From Typha latifolia (lineage: Eukaryota; Streptophyta; Magnoliopsida; Poales; Typhaceae): DNA of 64,000 nt. This document shows positions 21,584 to 33,036 of the stretch, one piece after another. The notes under the pieces were generated by a model. The model made no database searches. It was given only the letters and a program-made list of their open reading frames with translations, and was not told the DNA's origin. Position 1 is the stretch's first letter; the number at the start of each line of letters is the position of its first letter. The DNA lies in the NCBI GenBank assembly GCA_019914945.1, contig CM034104.1:7442501-7506500 (forward strand), given 5' to 3'. The position numbers were made by a program, and so were the translations under genes.

Positions 21584-22807
21584 TCAAGGTTTGAAGTTTG
21601 TGAAGCGATCTTTGAACTCTGGCTTAAGTTCCTCCATGGTATGATCTTCGCATTGGTTCCCCACATATCTGAAGATATAGGAAATGCTGGTGTCTGAAAG
21701 AGCGGCAAGCTCACTTGTGTCCGGTTGGCGCGAAAGAGCATCGGCAGCTCGATTTTCAATCCCTTTTTTGTAGACTAATTTGTAGTCATACCCAAGGAGT
21801 TTCGTGACCCACCGTTGTTGGGCTGGGTTGTGCACATGTTGCTCCATGAAGTAGGGTAAGCTACGCTGGTCCGTGCGGATAGCAAATCGTTGGCCAATCA
21901 AGTAGGGTCGACATTTGGTGACGGCGTGTAGAATCGCTAGCATTTCGCGCCCGTAGGTAGATAGCTGTCGCGACTGACTTGACAATGCTTTGGTCATATA
22001 TGCCACGGGTCTGCCCTCTTGCATCAAAACTGCTCCAATGCCCTCACCCGAAGCGTCGCACTCCACCACAAAGGGCTTGCCGAAATCTGGTAGTGCTAGA
22101 ACCGGAGCTGTAGACATAGCTGTCTTCAAGGCTTCGAAGGCCTCCATTGCTTTGCCCGTCCATTGAAACCCACCTTTTCTGAGTAAGGAGGTCAGCGGGG
22201 CAGCAATTTTGCCATAGTTGGCAACAAATTGCCGGTAGTACCCTGTCAATCCAAGGAATCCCCTCAATTCCCTCTGATTAGTAGGAATCGGCCAATCCAC
22301 CATATTCTTGATCTTGCTTGGGTCAGTTTCCACTCCTTTTACAGAGATTATATGCCCCAAGTACTCCACTCTTGACTCTCCCCAAAGACACTTGCTCATC
22401 TTAACTTTTAGCTGGTTTTGTCGCAAGATATTTAATACCTCCTGCACGTGCCGCAAGTGCTCACTCCAATTCCTGCTGTATACTAGAATATCATCAAAGA
22501 AGACGAGCACGTACCGACGCAAGAGTGGGCGGAAGAGGTCATTCATCAGCCCTTGGAAGGTGGCCGGTGCATTGGTGAGCCCAAACGGCATGACTCGGAA
22601 CTCATAGTGGCCATCGTGAGTTCGGAACGCCGTTTTGTGTACATCTTCAGGGTCGACTCGGATTTGATGGTATCCCGCTCTTAAGTCAAGTTTGCTCAAG
22701 TAGGCCGACCCTGTGAGCTCATTCACAACTCCTCGATCATCGGTATTGGATACCGGTCCTTGGCAGTAATTGCATTCAAGGCTCGGTAGTCGACGCAAAA
22801 CCGCCAA
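21584..22807 (-). pseudogene. Gypsy E reverse transcriptase and RNase H (407-codon frame)
   Basis: The frame is open from inside RT to the end of pol. It contains [20 protein letters not shown] (about residues 40-59), [16 protein letters not shown], the catalytic FFDDILVYS (about 103-111), and [14 protein letters not shown]. RNase H follows with FVVECDASGEGIGAVLMQEG and STYGREMLAILHAVTK, the second connecting to RTDQRSLPYF. The last part (LSRQPDTSELAALSD...) passes directly into a short chromodomain end and a stop at 21584, so the integrase is absent. A frameshift near 22790 separates it from the protease-RT linker. RT and RNase H residues look intact, so activity may have been recent. Confidence 0.85.
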
Positions 22808-22941
22808 CTCCGGTCTTTCTTCCGAACCAGCAGCACCGGCGATGAGTAGGCACTTCTACTCGGTTGAATAATCCCTTGCTCGAGCATTTCCTCCACCAAT
22901 TTACTGATCTCTTCCTTCTGGACATGCGGGTACCGATAGGG

Positions 22942-23517
22942 TCAGACATTCGCAGGTTCAGCCCCTGGAATGATTTGGATGGGATGGTCATGACGACGGT
23001 TCGGCGGTAGTACTCGGGGTTCCTTGAAGAGATCCTGAAACTCCTGCAGCAGCTCTTCCATGTCAGAGGCTACTTCCTTTGGTGGTGGATGTTCTAGTTC
23101 AACAACAGCCATTTGCAATAGTAGAGCTCGGTCCCCTGCACAAGGAAAACCCACAAGTGGTTGCAATGTCGGCCCTTGCCGCGGTTGATTTCCATCTAGC
23201 AGCACCCTTCTTCCATTCCTCCGAAATGTCAGTGTGAGGTTTGAGAAATCAAATGTTACGGGCCCCAAGCTTTGAAGCCATTGAGTCCCCAAAACAATAT
23301 CGGCACCTTGCAAGGCCAACGGATAAAGGTCCAATGTGAAAGTTTGGCCTTGCACCTTCAATTCCACACCTCCACAAATAAAATCTGCTCGCAATGTGGT
23401 GCCATCTCCGATTGTCACATCGAACCCTTCCATGGGTTCTGACTCGAGCCCAATCTTCCTAAGGAGCCTCTTGTCAATGAAGTTGTGGGTGGACCTGGTG
23501 TCAATCAAGATTCTCAC
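22942..23517 (-). pseudogene. Gypsy E protease and RT linker
   Basis: The frame begins at the active-site region MRILIDTRSTHNF, where the normal D-T-G has become D-T-R, so this copy is probably dead. It continues with YPLALQGADIVLGTQWL and GPVTFDF, the conserved block between protease and RT. A run of eight T at 23523-23530 marks the frameshift from gag. The neighbours fit a single gag-pol read on the minus strand. Confidence 0.8.
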
Positions 23518-25027
23518 TGTGGTTTTTTTTGACTACCCCGTTTACCCGCAAGGTTTTTGGCGCAGCTGTCCCCGAATAGGCGTGGAGGGAGATTTCGGCT
23601 ATCATGTCCTCCACGGGTTGCTCCTCAGTTTCTTCTCCTTGATGTCCAGCCACATCTGCACCTTCAGCTGCAAACTCGTCCTCCGCTTCCTCCAATCCAT
23701 CGATTAGCATCACCGATCCCATCGGTTTAGCGCAGCGATGCCCGGGTACAAACTTCTCATCACAACGGAAGCATAGGCCCTTGGCTCTTCTTTCTTCTAC
23801 TTGGGCTGGTGTGAGTGCTCGTCCCGGACCTCTAGGTGCATACTTCACATCTTGGGATGGCTTCAAGGGTGCTCGAGGAGGTACCACTATGGCAGCAACC
23901 CTTGGTACTCCGATAGTATTTCCCGCCGCTATGTTTGGTTGAGCTTGATTGCGGCTTCCTTGGCTCATCCAACTCTGTTTCAAGTGTATCTTCATGGCCC
24001 TATGTTTGTCTTCCATAAGCACCGCATCTTCGAAGGCCTCCTTTAAGGTTCTAGGCCTTAAAGCCCTCACATCGGCTTGTATGTCACCCCGCAGCCCGGA
24101 GATGAAGGTGCTGCGAAGTTGCTGATCCGTCCATGGTGGATGACATCGGCTACTAATCTTCTCAAATTCTTCTTGGTATGACCCAACCATGGTCTTTTGC
24201 ACCATCTTTGAGAGGAGATCATCAAAGTCTTCATATCCCGATGCTCCAAATCGCCGTGCGATATCGGCGCAAAATTCAGCCCAAGTTTCGATAGCCTCAG
24301 TGGCATTGGCTGCTCGAAACCAATGAAGCGCCGCATCCTCAAGGTGGAAGCTCGCAAGCGTCACCTTGTACTTTTCCGCCGTTTCTTGGTATGCAAAGAA
24401 TTACTCCGCCATATACAACCAATCGATCGGATCGCCACCTTTGAACTTGGGGAATTCGAGACGCACGACTTGTCGACGGATGCCATTGTCTCATTCCGGA
24501 TCATGTCCTTGTCTAACCGGGGGAGGATGCACCATGCAGGGTTGATGATCCCTCCTTCGGTTTTGATTAACTTATTATGGTTCTGAATTGTATTGACTCG
24601 CCCACGGATCTTGATCTCCAAGGCGGTCTCCATAGTGGTTCACCCGTCGGATGGGTTCACCTGCAACTGGACCTGGTGTAACCATCCTTGCTTGCCTTTG
24701 CCCATAGGGTGGTGGTAGCAGCGGCTCTTGTGGTTGCAAAGGCTGAACCGGTGGCGGTAGGTTCAAGGGGGTGGACTCGCGTCGTGGGGTCGATGGTGCT
24801 TTCCCATTCGCCCATAGTTCCCGCATCATCTCCATCATCATTTGATTATTGATGGCCAATTGCTCTGAAATAGACCCCAACACGGCTTGAACGCTAGGTT
24901 CTTCCGTATTCTGATTAGATTAGGCGGTTCCATGGGTGGAAGTCCTTGCAATCGTTTCTCCCTCCTCTATTGGGAGAATCTCTTCTTCATCATCTCGCCG
25001 TGCAGCCATGGATCTGGTTGTCGTCAT
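23501..25027 (-). pseudogene. Gypsy E gag
   Basis: The likely start is the ATG at 25027. The first part (RRDDEEEILPIEEGE) meets a stop near 24925. The next frame (24883-24575) has EQLAINNQMMMEMMRELW and a Pro-rich linker. The main frame (24364-23501) has SFHLEDAALHWFRAAN, SYQEEFEKISSRCHPPW, TFISGLRGDIQADVRALRP, then LTPAQVEERRAKGLCF and the zinc knuckle CFRCDEKFVPGHRC, followed by an acidic linker into protease. Gag would form the particle and bind RNA through the single knuckle. Two breaks in about 1.5 kb make this a recent pseudogene. Confidence 0.85.
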
Positions 25028-25045
25028 TGGAAGCGCTTGTCCGAG

Positions 25046-25065
25046 GAAACCTGGCTCTGATACCA
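25046..25065 (-). other. Gypsy E primer-binding site, 20-nt match
   Basis: The plus strand reads GAAACCTGGCTCTGATACCA, identical (from memory) to the 3' end of plant initiator tRNA-Met including CCA. On the element's strand it is the complement. It lies three bases from the LTR. Confidence 0.85.
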
Positions 25066-25068
25066 GAT

Positions 25069-25989
25069 TGATATGATCTTCTCTTTGGGGCTAAGGCTCT
25101 GATACCAGCTTGATACGATTTGGCACGGAACTTTGAAATTAGATCCCAAAATATGCTGTCGTCGGATCGACGTGAGATTTTGATATGTTGTAGCCTCGTA
25201 AAAGAGCTTTCTAACAAATCTAGTTATAGGCGAATCGGAGTTGGGGATCTCGAGATATCGTTCGTTTAGTGGCCGAATGTTAGGATGCTCTGTTTTGGAT
25301 TCGTGGATGGAGGCACGAGATCCTAGATAATGGTGGATGGTGGTGGACCGGCGTTAATGTGGTGGCACCGGTGAAAAGTGATGGTAGAACGATTGTGGTT
25401 GATGGAAGGATTAGGGCAAGTGTTGGATAGATTGGACGAAGGGGGAGAAGAGGGCCACCCCTAAGGGACTAGGGTGATTAGCCGGACGAGGGAGGTCAGA
25501 AGCGGCGTCGCCGGGGATTGAGAGAACGGGAGCGAAGAAGACGAAGGAGGCAAGGCAAAACTCAATCTCAATAATCAATAATGATTTTGGTTGCCCTACA
25601 CATCCTTTTATAGGCTAACCAACAACTCACATTAACCCTAAAACACAATTTTCGCCGACCGCGTTCGAACGCACCAAATTAGCTCTTCTGGATTTGCGAA
25701 CGCGATGCAGGCGTTCGAACGCGTGATCGAACGCGCCTGTCGGTATTTGCGAACGCGATGCAGGCGTTCACAGTGCGATTGAACGCACCGCGTTCGAACA
25801 CACAGTACATTCTCTTCTCCACGTTCACAACCCCGTTCACAAACCGCGTTCGAACTCACTCCACCCGCGTTCGAACGCGACTTACAGAAAACTTATTTTA
25901 ATAGAAATTAAACACTAAAACATGAAATAAAAACACTCCTAAAGTGAATCCATGCTCGAGACGACGTCGGTGAAGTCCGAATCGTATCA
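25069..25989 (-). mobile_element. Gypsy E 5' LTR
   Basis: 921 bases, near-identical to the 3' LTR (20616-21556). It has the same internal PBS copy near its 3' end (plus-strand GGCTCTGATACCA near 25105), the same TATAAAAG box (25605-25612) and array (25655-25885). Confidence 0.9.
25655..25885. repeat. GTTCGAACGC array in Gypsy E 5' LTR
   Basis: Same layout as 21205-21450 but one palindrome-spacer unit shorter (about 20-25 bases missing near 25660). Confidence 0.8.
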
Positions 25990-27721
25990 CCACGGTTAGG
26001 GCATACCAAGAAGAATTTGAGAGGATAAGTAGCCGATGCCAACCCCCATGGACTGATCAACAACTTCGCAGCACCTTCATCTCCGGGCTACGGGGAGACA
26101 TGCAACCAGATGAAGATGTAGTACTAATGGAAGACAAACATCAAGCCATGAAGTTGTACCTGAAATAGAACTGGACGAGCCAAGGAAGCCGTAATCTAGC
26201 TCAACCAACCATAACAGCAAGAAATGTTACCAACGTACCAAGAGTTGCTGCTGCAATGGTGCCTCCTCAAGCACCCCTAAAGCCCTCCCAAGATGTGAAG
26301 TACGCACCTAGAGGTCCGGGACGAGCACTCACTCGTGCTCAAGTAGAGGAACGAAGAGCCAAAGGCCTATGCTTTCATTGTGATGAGAAGTTTATACTCG
26401 GACATCGTTACGCTAAACCGATGGGATCGGTGATGCTAATAGACGGATTGGAGGAGGTAGAGAACAAGATTGCAGCTAAAGATGAAGGTGTGGCTAGACA
26501 GTAAGGAGGAGTAGCTGAGGAGTAGCTGAGGAGCAACTCGTGGAGGACAGAATTGCCGAAATCTCCCTCCATGCCTATTCAGGGACAGTCACGCCAAAGA
26601 CTTTGCAAGTGAACGGTGTAATCAAGATAACCACAGTGAGGACGTTGATCGACACTAGGTCCACCTACCACTTTATGAACAAGAGGCTTCTTAGGAAGAT
26701 TGAGCTCAAGTCGGAACCCACGAACGGGTCCGATGTGATGATTGGAGAGGCACAACCTTGCGAATAGATTTCATTTGTGGTGTGGAATTGAAGGTGCAAG
26801 GCCAAACTTTCATATTGAATATTTATACGTTGGCCTTGTGAGGTGCCGACATTGTCTTGGGGACCCAATGGCTTCAAAGATTGGGGCCCATAACATTTGA
26901 TTTTTAAAACCTCACGCTTACATTTTAGTGGAATGGTCGAAAAGTGCAGCTGGATGGAAACCAACCGCAGCAAGGGCCGACGTTGCAACCACTATTGGGA
27001 CTTCCATGTGCAAGGGACCGAGCTCTGCTCTTGCAAATGACTATTATTGAACCAGAACATCCACCATCAAGGGAAATACCCATTGGCAAGAAAGAACTAC
27101 TAAGGAATTCAAGGATCTCTTCGAGGAGCCCCGAGGATTACCGCCGACCCATTGGTACGACCATCGCATTCAGATCAATCCAGGGGCTGAACCGGCAAAT
27201 GTTCGGCCATATCGGTACCCACATGTCTAGAAAGAGGAGATCAGCAAATTGGTGGTGGAAATGCTAGAGCAAGAGATTATTCAACTGAGTAGAAGTGCCT
27301 AGTCATCGCTGGTGCTGCTGGTTTGGAAGAAAGACAGGAGTTGGCAGTTTTGCGTCCACTACCAAGCCTTGAATGTGATCACCATCAAAGACCAGTACCC
27401 AATATCGGTAATTGAGGAGTTGCTAGATGAACTTACAGGGTTGTCTTACTTCAGCAAACTTGACTTAAGAGCGGGGTACCATCAAATCCGCGTCGACCCG
27501 GAAGATGTGCACAAAATGACATTTCGAACTCACGATGGACACTATGAGTTTCGAGTCATGCCGTTTGGGCTCACCAATGCACCGGCTAACTTCCAAGGGT
27601 TGATGAATGACCTTTTTTGCCCACTCTTGCGTCGGTACGTGCTCATCTTCTTTGAGGATATTCTAGTGTATAGCAGAAATTGGAGCGAGCACTTGCAGCA
27701 TGTGCGTGAGGTGTTGAATAT
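25990..27721 (+). pseudogene. Gypsy D gag end, protease and truncated reverse transcriptase
   Basis: Gypsy D resumes after the E insertion with YQEEFERISSRC and TFISGLRGDMQ. The knuckle region (26256-26504) reads CFHCDEKFILGHRY, with the last cysteine lost. Protease (26540-26767) has TLIDTRSTYHF, without the catalytic glycine, then a degraded linker. RT (27312-27720) has [36 protein letters not shown] and FFEDILVYS, where the second residue of the catalytic pair DD is E-D. The RT stops at REVLNI, where it joins a gag of another family at about 27722. RNase H, integrase and 3' LTR are absent. Confidence 0.8.
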
Positions 27722-29512
27722 CCATATGGCAAGCTTTTACCTCCAAAGAACGGCATTGCATTGGTATAGACTGATTCTTCGTGGTGGTGGATTTACCGGA
27801 TGGGCTAATTTTTGTAGGAGGATTACACATAGATTTGGGACTGCGGCATATGAAGATTTTGCTGCCACATTAAGCAAGATAATTTAAATGATGACTGTAT
27901 TGGAGTACCAAGCTGAGTTTGAGAGAGTTAGTAGTCGTTGTGAGCCACCTTGGCCCGATTGGACATTGATGAGTACATTTATTTCAAGTCTGCGTGATAA
28001 GATATAAGCGGATGTTTGTGCTTTATGTCCTACTACTCTTGAGGAGGCCTTTGAGTAGGCTGTGAGGATGGAACAAAAGCATAGGGTTCTAAAGACGATA
28101 GCGAAAACAAATTGGGGCAACCGAGACGAGCAATTTGCACCTAGAACGCCGGCTGGAAATTCTGCGGTATCAAAAACAGCGCCTGCGAGTATTAGACCAC
28201 AACCACCTTTGAGACCTTCTTTCGATGTTAGAGGAGGCACAAAACCCCCCGTTCGAACTCTCACACCTGCCCAGGTGGAGGAGCGAAGAGCGAAGGGCCT
28301 TTGCTTTTGATGTGATGAGCGTTTCACCCCCAATCATCGATGTACTAAACCGATCAGGAGTATCATGCTTATCGATGGTTTTGAGGAGGATGATGAGGTT
28401 GTTGATGATGAGGACTGTCTAGAGGAGGTCCATGAGGACACCATTGTGGAGGGCGTTGAGGAAGATATCCAAGCTGAAATATCGATGCATGCATATTCGG
28501 GTACTTTTGCGCTAAGGACCTTATGGGTAGATGGACTCGTTAGAAAGCATTGTGTGCACATCCTCATCGATTCGTGGAGTACACACAACTTTCTAGATGA
28601 GAGGTTAGTGAGGAGATTGGGTTTGGATGCTGAACCGACCACGGGATTTGACGTTGCTATTGGAAAAGGCACAAAGCTTCGGGTGGAGAGCTTGTGTCGC
28701 TGAGTCGGTATACGAGTGCAAGGGCATGATATCATTGTACACTTGTATCCGTTAGCGCTGCGAGGAGCGGATATTGTCCTTGGTGCTCAGTGGTTACAGA
28801 GTTTGGGACCCGTCATATTTGATTTCCGGAGCATGTGGATGGAATATAAACAAGGAAACAAAGATGTGCAACTTGATGGTGTTCGGTTTTTGCCGATTCC
28901 TGCGATGCAACCTATGATGGGGCTGCCTTGTGCATATGATTTGCCCTATTTTCTTCAGTTAGGATCAACAGGAGATGAGCCTCAAACGAGTTTAGGTACT
29001 ACCATTGAATTGTCTAATTTATTATATAACTTTTTTGAACTGTTTGAAGAGGCACAGAATTGCCACCGAGGAGAGCAGCGAACCATCGCATAGAGATTAT
29101 ACCCAGGGCTGCACCGACGAATGTGAGGCCATATCGGTATCCACATGTGCAAAAATAATTTATCTCAAAGATGGTTGCTAAGATATTGGAGCAAGGCCTC
29201 ATTCAACTAAGTCATAGCTCATACTCGTCCCCCATGCTATTGGTGCGAAAAAAGGACGGAACATAGCATTTTTGTATCGACTATTGGGCACTAACGCTAT
29301 TACCATCAAAGATCGGTATCCCATTCCAGTTATCGAGGAGTTGCTGGACGAGCTTGTAGGAGCGACTATATTTAGTAAGCTTGACTTGAGGGCCAAGTAT
29401 CATCAAATTAGAGTTCACCCGACGGATGTGCACAAAACTGCATTTCGAACTCCGGACGGGCATTACGAGTTCCAAGTGATGCCTTTTGCTCTCACTAATG
29501 CTCCAGGGTTAC
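27722..29512 (+). pseudogene. Family-1 Gypsy segment: gag, protease and RT start
   Basis: This segment matches Gypsy F, not D. Gag begins mid-protein ([15 protein letters not shown]), then LTPAQVEERRAKGLCF followed by a stop in the knuckle. An acidic linker and MHAYSGT lead to protease with ILIDSWSTHNFLDERL in place of D-[ST]-G, then LGAQWLQSLGPVIFDF. RT starts near 29150 ([34 protein letters not shown]) and stops after FALTNAP, where the next mosaic join lies. Several stops (near 27886, 28004, 28700, 29090) rule out function. It has no LTRs of its own. Confidence 0.8.
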
Positions 29513-30045
29513 ATGTCATGCGTATACTCATCGACACTGGAAGTACCCATAAATTTGTGGATGAGAGGCAAATCTAGATGATGGGCTTGACATCAAAGCT
29601 AATATTAAACCTTGACATGACGATTGGAGACGGCACCGCCCTTCGAGCAAATAGCGTGTCGACGAGTAACCTTAAAGGTCGAAGAACATGTCTTGGAATT
29701 GGATCCTCACCCATTGGCTCTTCACAGAGTGGATGTTGTGTTAGGCACCCAATGGCTCTATGGCTTGGGTCCCATTATAATTGACTTCAAGGATATGTGA
29801 ATGAAATTCAAGTTTAAAAGGCAACATGTGCGATGGAATAAAATTAAATGAAGTATCAGTGCCAATGTGCACTCGATGATTAGATTGCCCCAAATCGAGT
29901 GTCACGAAGACTTATTACATATGTTGGGGCTATCTAAATAACCTTGGGCTGAGGGAGACACGCTGGATTTGCTCCAGCCACTGGCAGCTCCACCCGAGGC
30001 CATGGTGAACGTGACATTATAGCAAGATAAGTCAACTTCATGTCA
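29513..30045 (+). pseudogene. Element G: protease and RT-linker fragment
   Basis: After the join the sequence reads [18 protein letters not shown], a protease active site with D-T-G intact, then a stop. It continues with the TIGDGTALRA and TQWL...LGPIIIDFKD blocks, well diverged from both families. N4 splits it at 30046-30050. The sequence after N4 (33037-33250) may be the degraded 3' end of the same element, leading to a purine-rich stretch and LTR at 33274. Confidence 0.65.
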
Positions 30046-30180
30046 AAACGTGTAACACCCAAACCCTAAATGCATGCATGGCACGAGCCCACATCCACAC
30101 ATGCCACAACACATTATCAAGAGCATCTCACTATTACATATACATAACAGTGGTACATACATAATACAACAACTACAAAG

Positions 30181-31625
30181 TCCATGTGAACTAATTGTAG
30201 CACACAGTCAGTGATAGCTGCATTTACCTTCCTGTGTGAGATCCTAATTTATTTTCCATTCGTGAATAGTTTCTAAGATTGTCCAAGCTTCTTTTGCTAT
30301 CTCACAAGTAGAAATTCTTCTAAATTCTTCTGAGGAAACAAAACTAAAAATTGCATTTATTGCTTTGCTATTCCAGCCGACCTTTTCATAATCTGTCCTA
30401 TCCCATGACTCTATTAGTTTTTCAGCAAGTTTATCATCCACCATGTACATTGGTGGACTCCAACCATTCACAACGGCAAACCATACTCGCTCGTCTATAG
30501 ACTTCAAGTAAGCTCTCATCCTAGCTTTTCAATATCCATAATTTGATCCATCTAGAATAGGAGGTCTAATAGACGATGGTCCATCTCTATGAAAATCCAT
30601 GCCTATCTGATCTCTCAATACGGGTGAGAGAACCTGCTCTAATACCAATTGAAAAATCCCTAGACACAAGTATGTATTTAAATACTAGGCAATGATATCA
30701 CTCGTTCGCTTAAGTAAAAGTCTGAGTAAATATTAAAAATGAAAGCAGAGATGAATGCCAAGATTTTAACGTGGAAAAACCCAAACGGAAAAAAAACCAC
30801 GGATCCAAACTCGGATCAAAACCAATCATTAGGATAGTAGCAATTATAAGACTGACTCACAAAACAACCCGTCGATCCAAATGACTTTGTTCCTCTCAGT
30901 CTTGCTCGCTAGAACCCACGATTCACTACTTCTCGTGATTGATGTCCAACCTCAGTAGCCCTCGAGATTGATCTTTTGTCTAGATAGCCCTTAAGACAAA
31001 AGATTAAGCTCTTTAGAAGAGTAGGAACTTGTTATTTGAAGAACCGATCTAGCCTCAAGAAGTCTCCTTCAACATTACTTCTTCAACAACACTAGAGTTA
31101 GGGCATCACAATCCTTATATATGATCTCCAAGATAGAGCCAAATCCAAGTCTTATCCGAACTCACGAAAGTCCAAGAATTTCAAACTTCGTCGGTGCGTT
31201 CGAACGCGGCCCGGGTGCGTTCAAACGACCTGACTTGATCTCAGGTGCGTTCGAACGGGCCCAAGTGCGTTCAAACGCGATAGCTTGAACTTTTCAGGTT
31301 GCGTTCAAACACATTTGTGAACGCTGCTCTCAATCTGTGTGACGCAAGTACCCGCGTTTGAACGCATTTATGAAAGCAGCTCTCGGTCTGTGTGAACGCA
31401 AGTACCTGCGTTCGAACGCGTTTGTGAACGCAGTTCTCGGTCTGTGTGAATGCGTGAGCCTGTGTTCGAACGCGGTGTGAACGCGATGTGAACTCATAAA
31501 CTTTTCTCCAATAATATTGCAATTCTTCAAAACAGAGATTTTCTAGACTTGTATAAAGCTCATACACATCTAAAAATACACTTAGAATATTTTGTACACA
31601 ATTGCCAACAATTAAAAACCTAACA
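30181..31625 (-). mobile_element. Truncated Copia: 5' LTR, PBS and gag start
   Basis: The LTR (30651-31625, minus, starting TGTTAGG) is complete with a TATATAAGG box near 31114. Next comes a PBS (plus-strand GCTCTAATACCA, 30636-30650 region) and a gag start codon near 30602 (MDFHRDGPSS-like) that is lost in Copia B. The first gag frame meets one stop and then runs 30519-30244 (KLAEKLIESWDRTDY). A deletion fuses gag to a piece of integrase region near 30250, and the left end at about 30181 abuts N4's terminal sequence. Confidence 0.8.
31195..31500. repeat. GCGTTCGAACGC array in Copia fragment LTR
   Basis: Same repeat as in Copia A and B, with two to three full units and more decay of CG to TG/CA. 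Confidence 0.8.
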
Positions 31626-32024
31626 AAGAGGAAAGAAGAAGAAGAATAAGAAGAAGAAACGGGGAAGGGGGGCGGGCCGCAAGGGACAGGAACGGCCACT
31701 GGTGGCCAAATAGTGGCCATCCTCTCGCCAGCTGCTCGGTCTTCCAGCGGCCCCAAGAAAAACAATGAGGAAGAGCTAAAGAGAGAGAGAAGAAGATGAA
31801 GAAGAAGAGAAGGAGAGAAAGAGGCTCACCGATGGGAAGGCGGGCTGACGGCAGCTCTTCCCGATGGTCGAAAGTCACTACCGGACTAGAGGGAGAGAAA
31901 AAGAGAGCTATAGAGAGAGAGAGAGAAGTCAAGAGAATGAGAGGAGGATGATACACTTAATTAGAGTCTTTTCTTATTGCATTAGTTATTTATTTTCATT
32001 AAAATAAATTTTATGTAGATCGCG

Positions 32025-32230
32025 TTCGAACACAGAAGAGGGCGCATTCAAACGCCTTTGCAAATGCTTACATCAGTTCGCTAAAATAGAGAACGTGAAA
32101 TGTGCGTTCGAACACGGTCGGGCGCGTTTGAACGCCCACGTGCGAACGCCTACATCAGTTTGAATTGATAGTGAACGCCTTTTATGCGTTCAAACATGAT
32201 TGGACGCGTTCGAATGTGGTCGGCGGGAGT
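32025..32230. repeat. GTTCGAACGC array in solo LTR
   Basis: Palindromes and GAACGC half-sites at about 25-35 base spacing, about 50 bases upstream of the TATAAAGG box. Confidence 0.75.
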
Positions 32231-32280
32231 TCACTAGAATTAGAGTTAATAATTGTTATTTTGGCTTATAGACTAGCCTC

Positions 32281-32288
32281 TATAAAGG
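32281..32288 (+). promoter_or_regulatory. Family-1 LTR TATA box
   Basis: TATAAAGG between GCCTC and GTGTGGATGGCAGCC, a context conserved in all family-1 and family-2 LTRs here. Confidence 0.6.
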
Positions 32289-33036
32289 TGTGGATGGCAG
32301 CCAAAATTATTATGCTTAATGAATATTGGTTTCTTTCCTCTTCTATCATCTCTCTAGTCTCTCTACCCTAATCTCCCTCCTCCCACTTCACCAACCAGAC
32401 ACCTCTTTCATTGGCAAGGTCTCATCTATCTTCTAATCTCCCTCGTCTATCGAGTCCTGCTTCCTCCTTGGGATCTCAACCACTTCTTCCCCTTCATCTT
32501 TATCCCTTAAACTACATCAACCATCCACCCTCATCTCCATTATCATCCATAACCGTAACATCCACTCCACCCGTCACCACCACCTTCCCCCCACTCTATC
32601 ATGTTTTCGTCCTAGTTATATTTCGAATCTACGAACGGTATAAGTACAAAAATTGAAGATCAGGAAGTTACGGATCGATCCAACATGGTTTTGTAATTTA
32701 ATGATTACGGGAGAATATTTGGTGAATATTTATCCTTAGTTGCATGGACTATTTCCTCCAATCAATCTAGATCTTGAATGGATCATTCCGTAGCCTATCA
32801 GTTAGAGAGAGAGAGAGAGACCAGGTGGTCTCATGGCGGCGATGTAGTGACCGGTGGGCTCGATCCCACCTCCACGCGTTGTTGCGACGCTAGGTGAGGG
32901 GGGCTCAGTGGAGGTGCATGGCATCTCCACTGTCACCACAGCATGCAAGGCATGTTGAGCACAAGGCCAACCACGACGTGGCCAGTCGCGTCGTGCCCAA
33001 CTACACTTTTTTCACTACTTGGGTTATTACAAAACG

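Larger units (their letters stand above)
20616..25989 (-). mobile_element. Gypsy E: young family-2 element lacking integrase
   Basis: A 5,374-base element flanked by the TSD CCACG (20611-20615 and 25990-25994) inside gag of Gypsy D. Its LTRs are 20616-21556 and 25069-25989 and are very similar, with only scattered substitutions and one indel of roughly 20-25 bases in the array. On the minus strand it has PBS, gag, protease, RT and RNase H, but goes straight from RNase H to the last residues of the chromodomain and the PPT. It would need integrase in trans to move. It is inserted head-to-head with its host element of the same family. Confidence 0.9.
31949..32800 (+). mobile_element. Gypsy family-1 solo LTR in N4
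   Basis: It starts TGATACACTTAATTAG and ends GTAGCCTATCA, 852 bases. The array is at 32025-32230 and the TATAAAGG box at 32281-32288, followed by the usual pyrimidine-rich leader. No PBS unit is repeated at its end. The flanks (GAGGA and GTTAG) do not match, so either the target duplication was lost or the LTR was formed by recombination between two insertions. Confidence 0.8.
30051..33031 (-). mobile_element. N4: solo long LTR with nested inserts
   Basis: Bounded by the TSD AAACG (30046-30050 and 33032-33036). On the minus strand it starts TGTAATAACCCAAGTAG at 33031 and ends GGGTGTTACA at 30051, as in N1 and N2. Its CT/GA-rich block is at 31626-31948. It has been entered by a Copia fragment (30181-31625) and a family-1 LTR (31949-32800), and most of its AT-rich part is lost. 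GC-rich 32801-33000 matches the beginning of N2. Confidence 0.8.

Noticed and set aside
30061..30072. CCCTAAA telomere-like word
   Set aside because: A single copy at the end of N4's LTR, shared by N2; not a telomeric tract.
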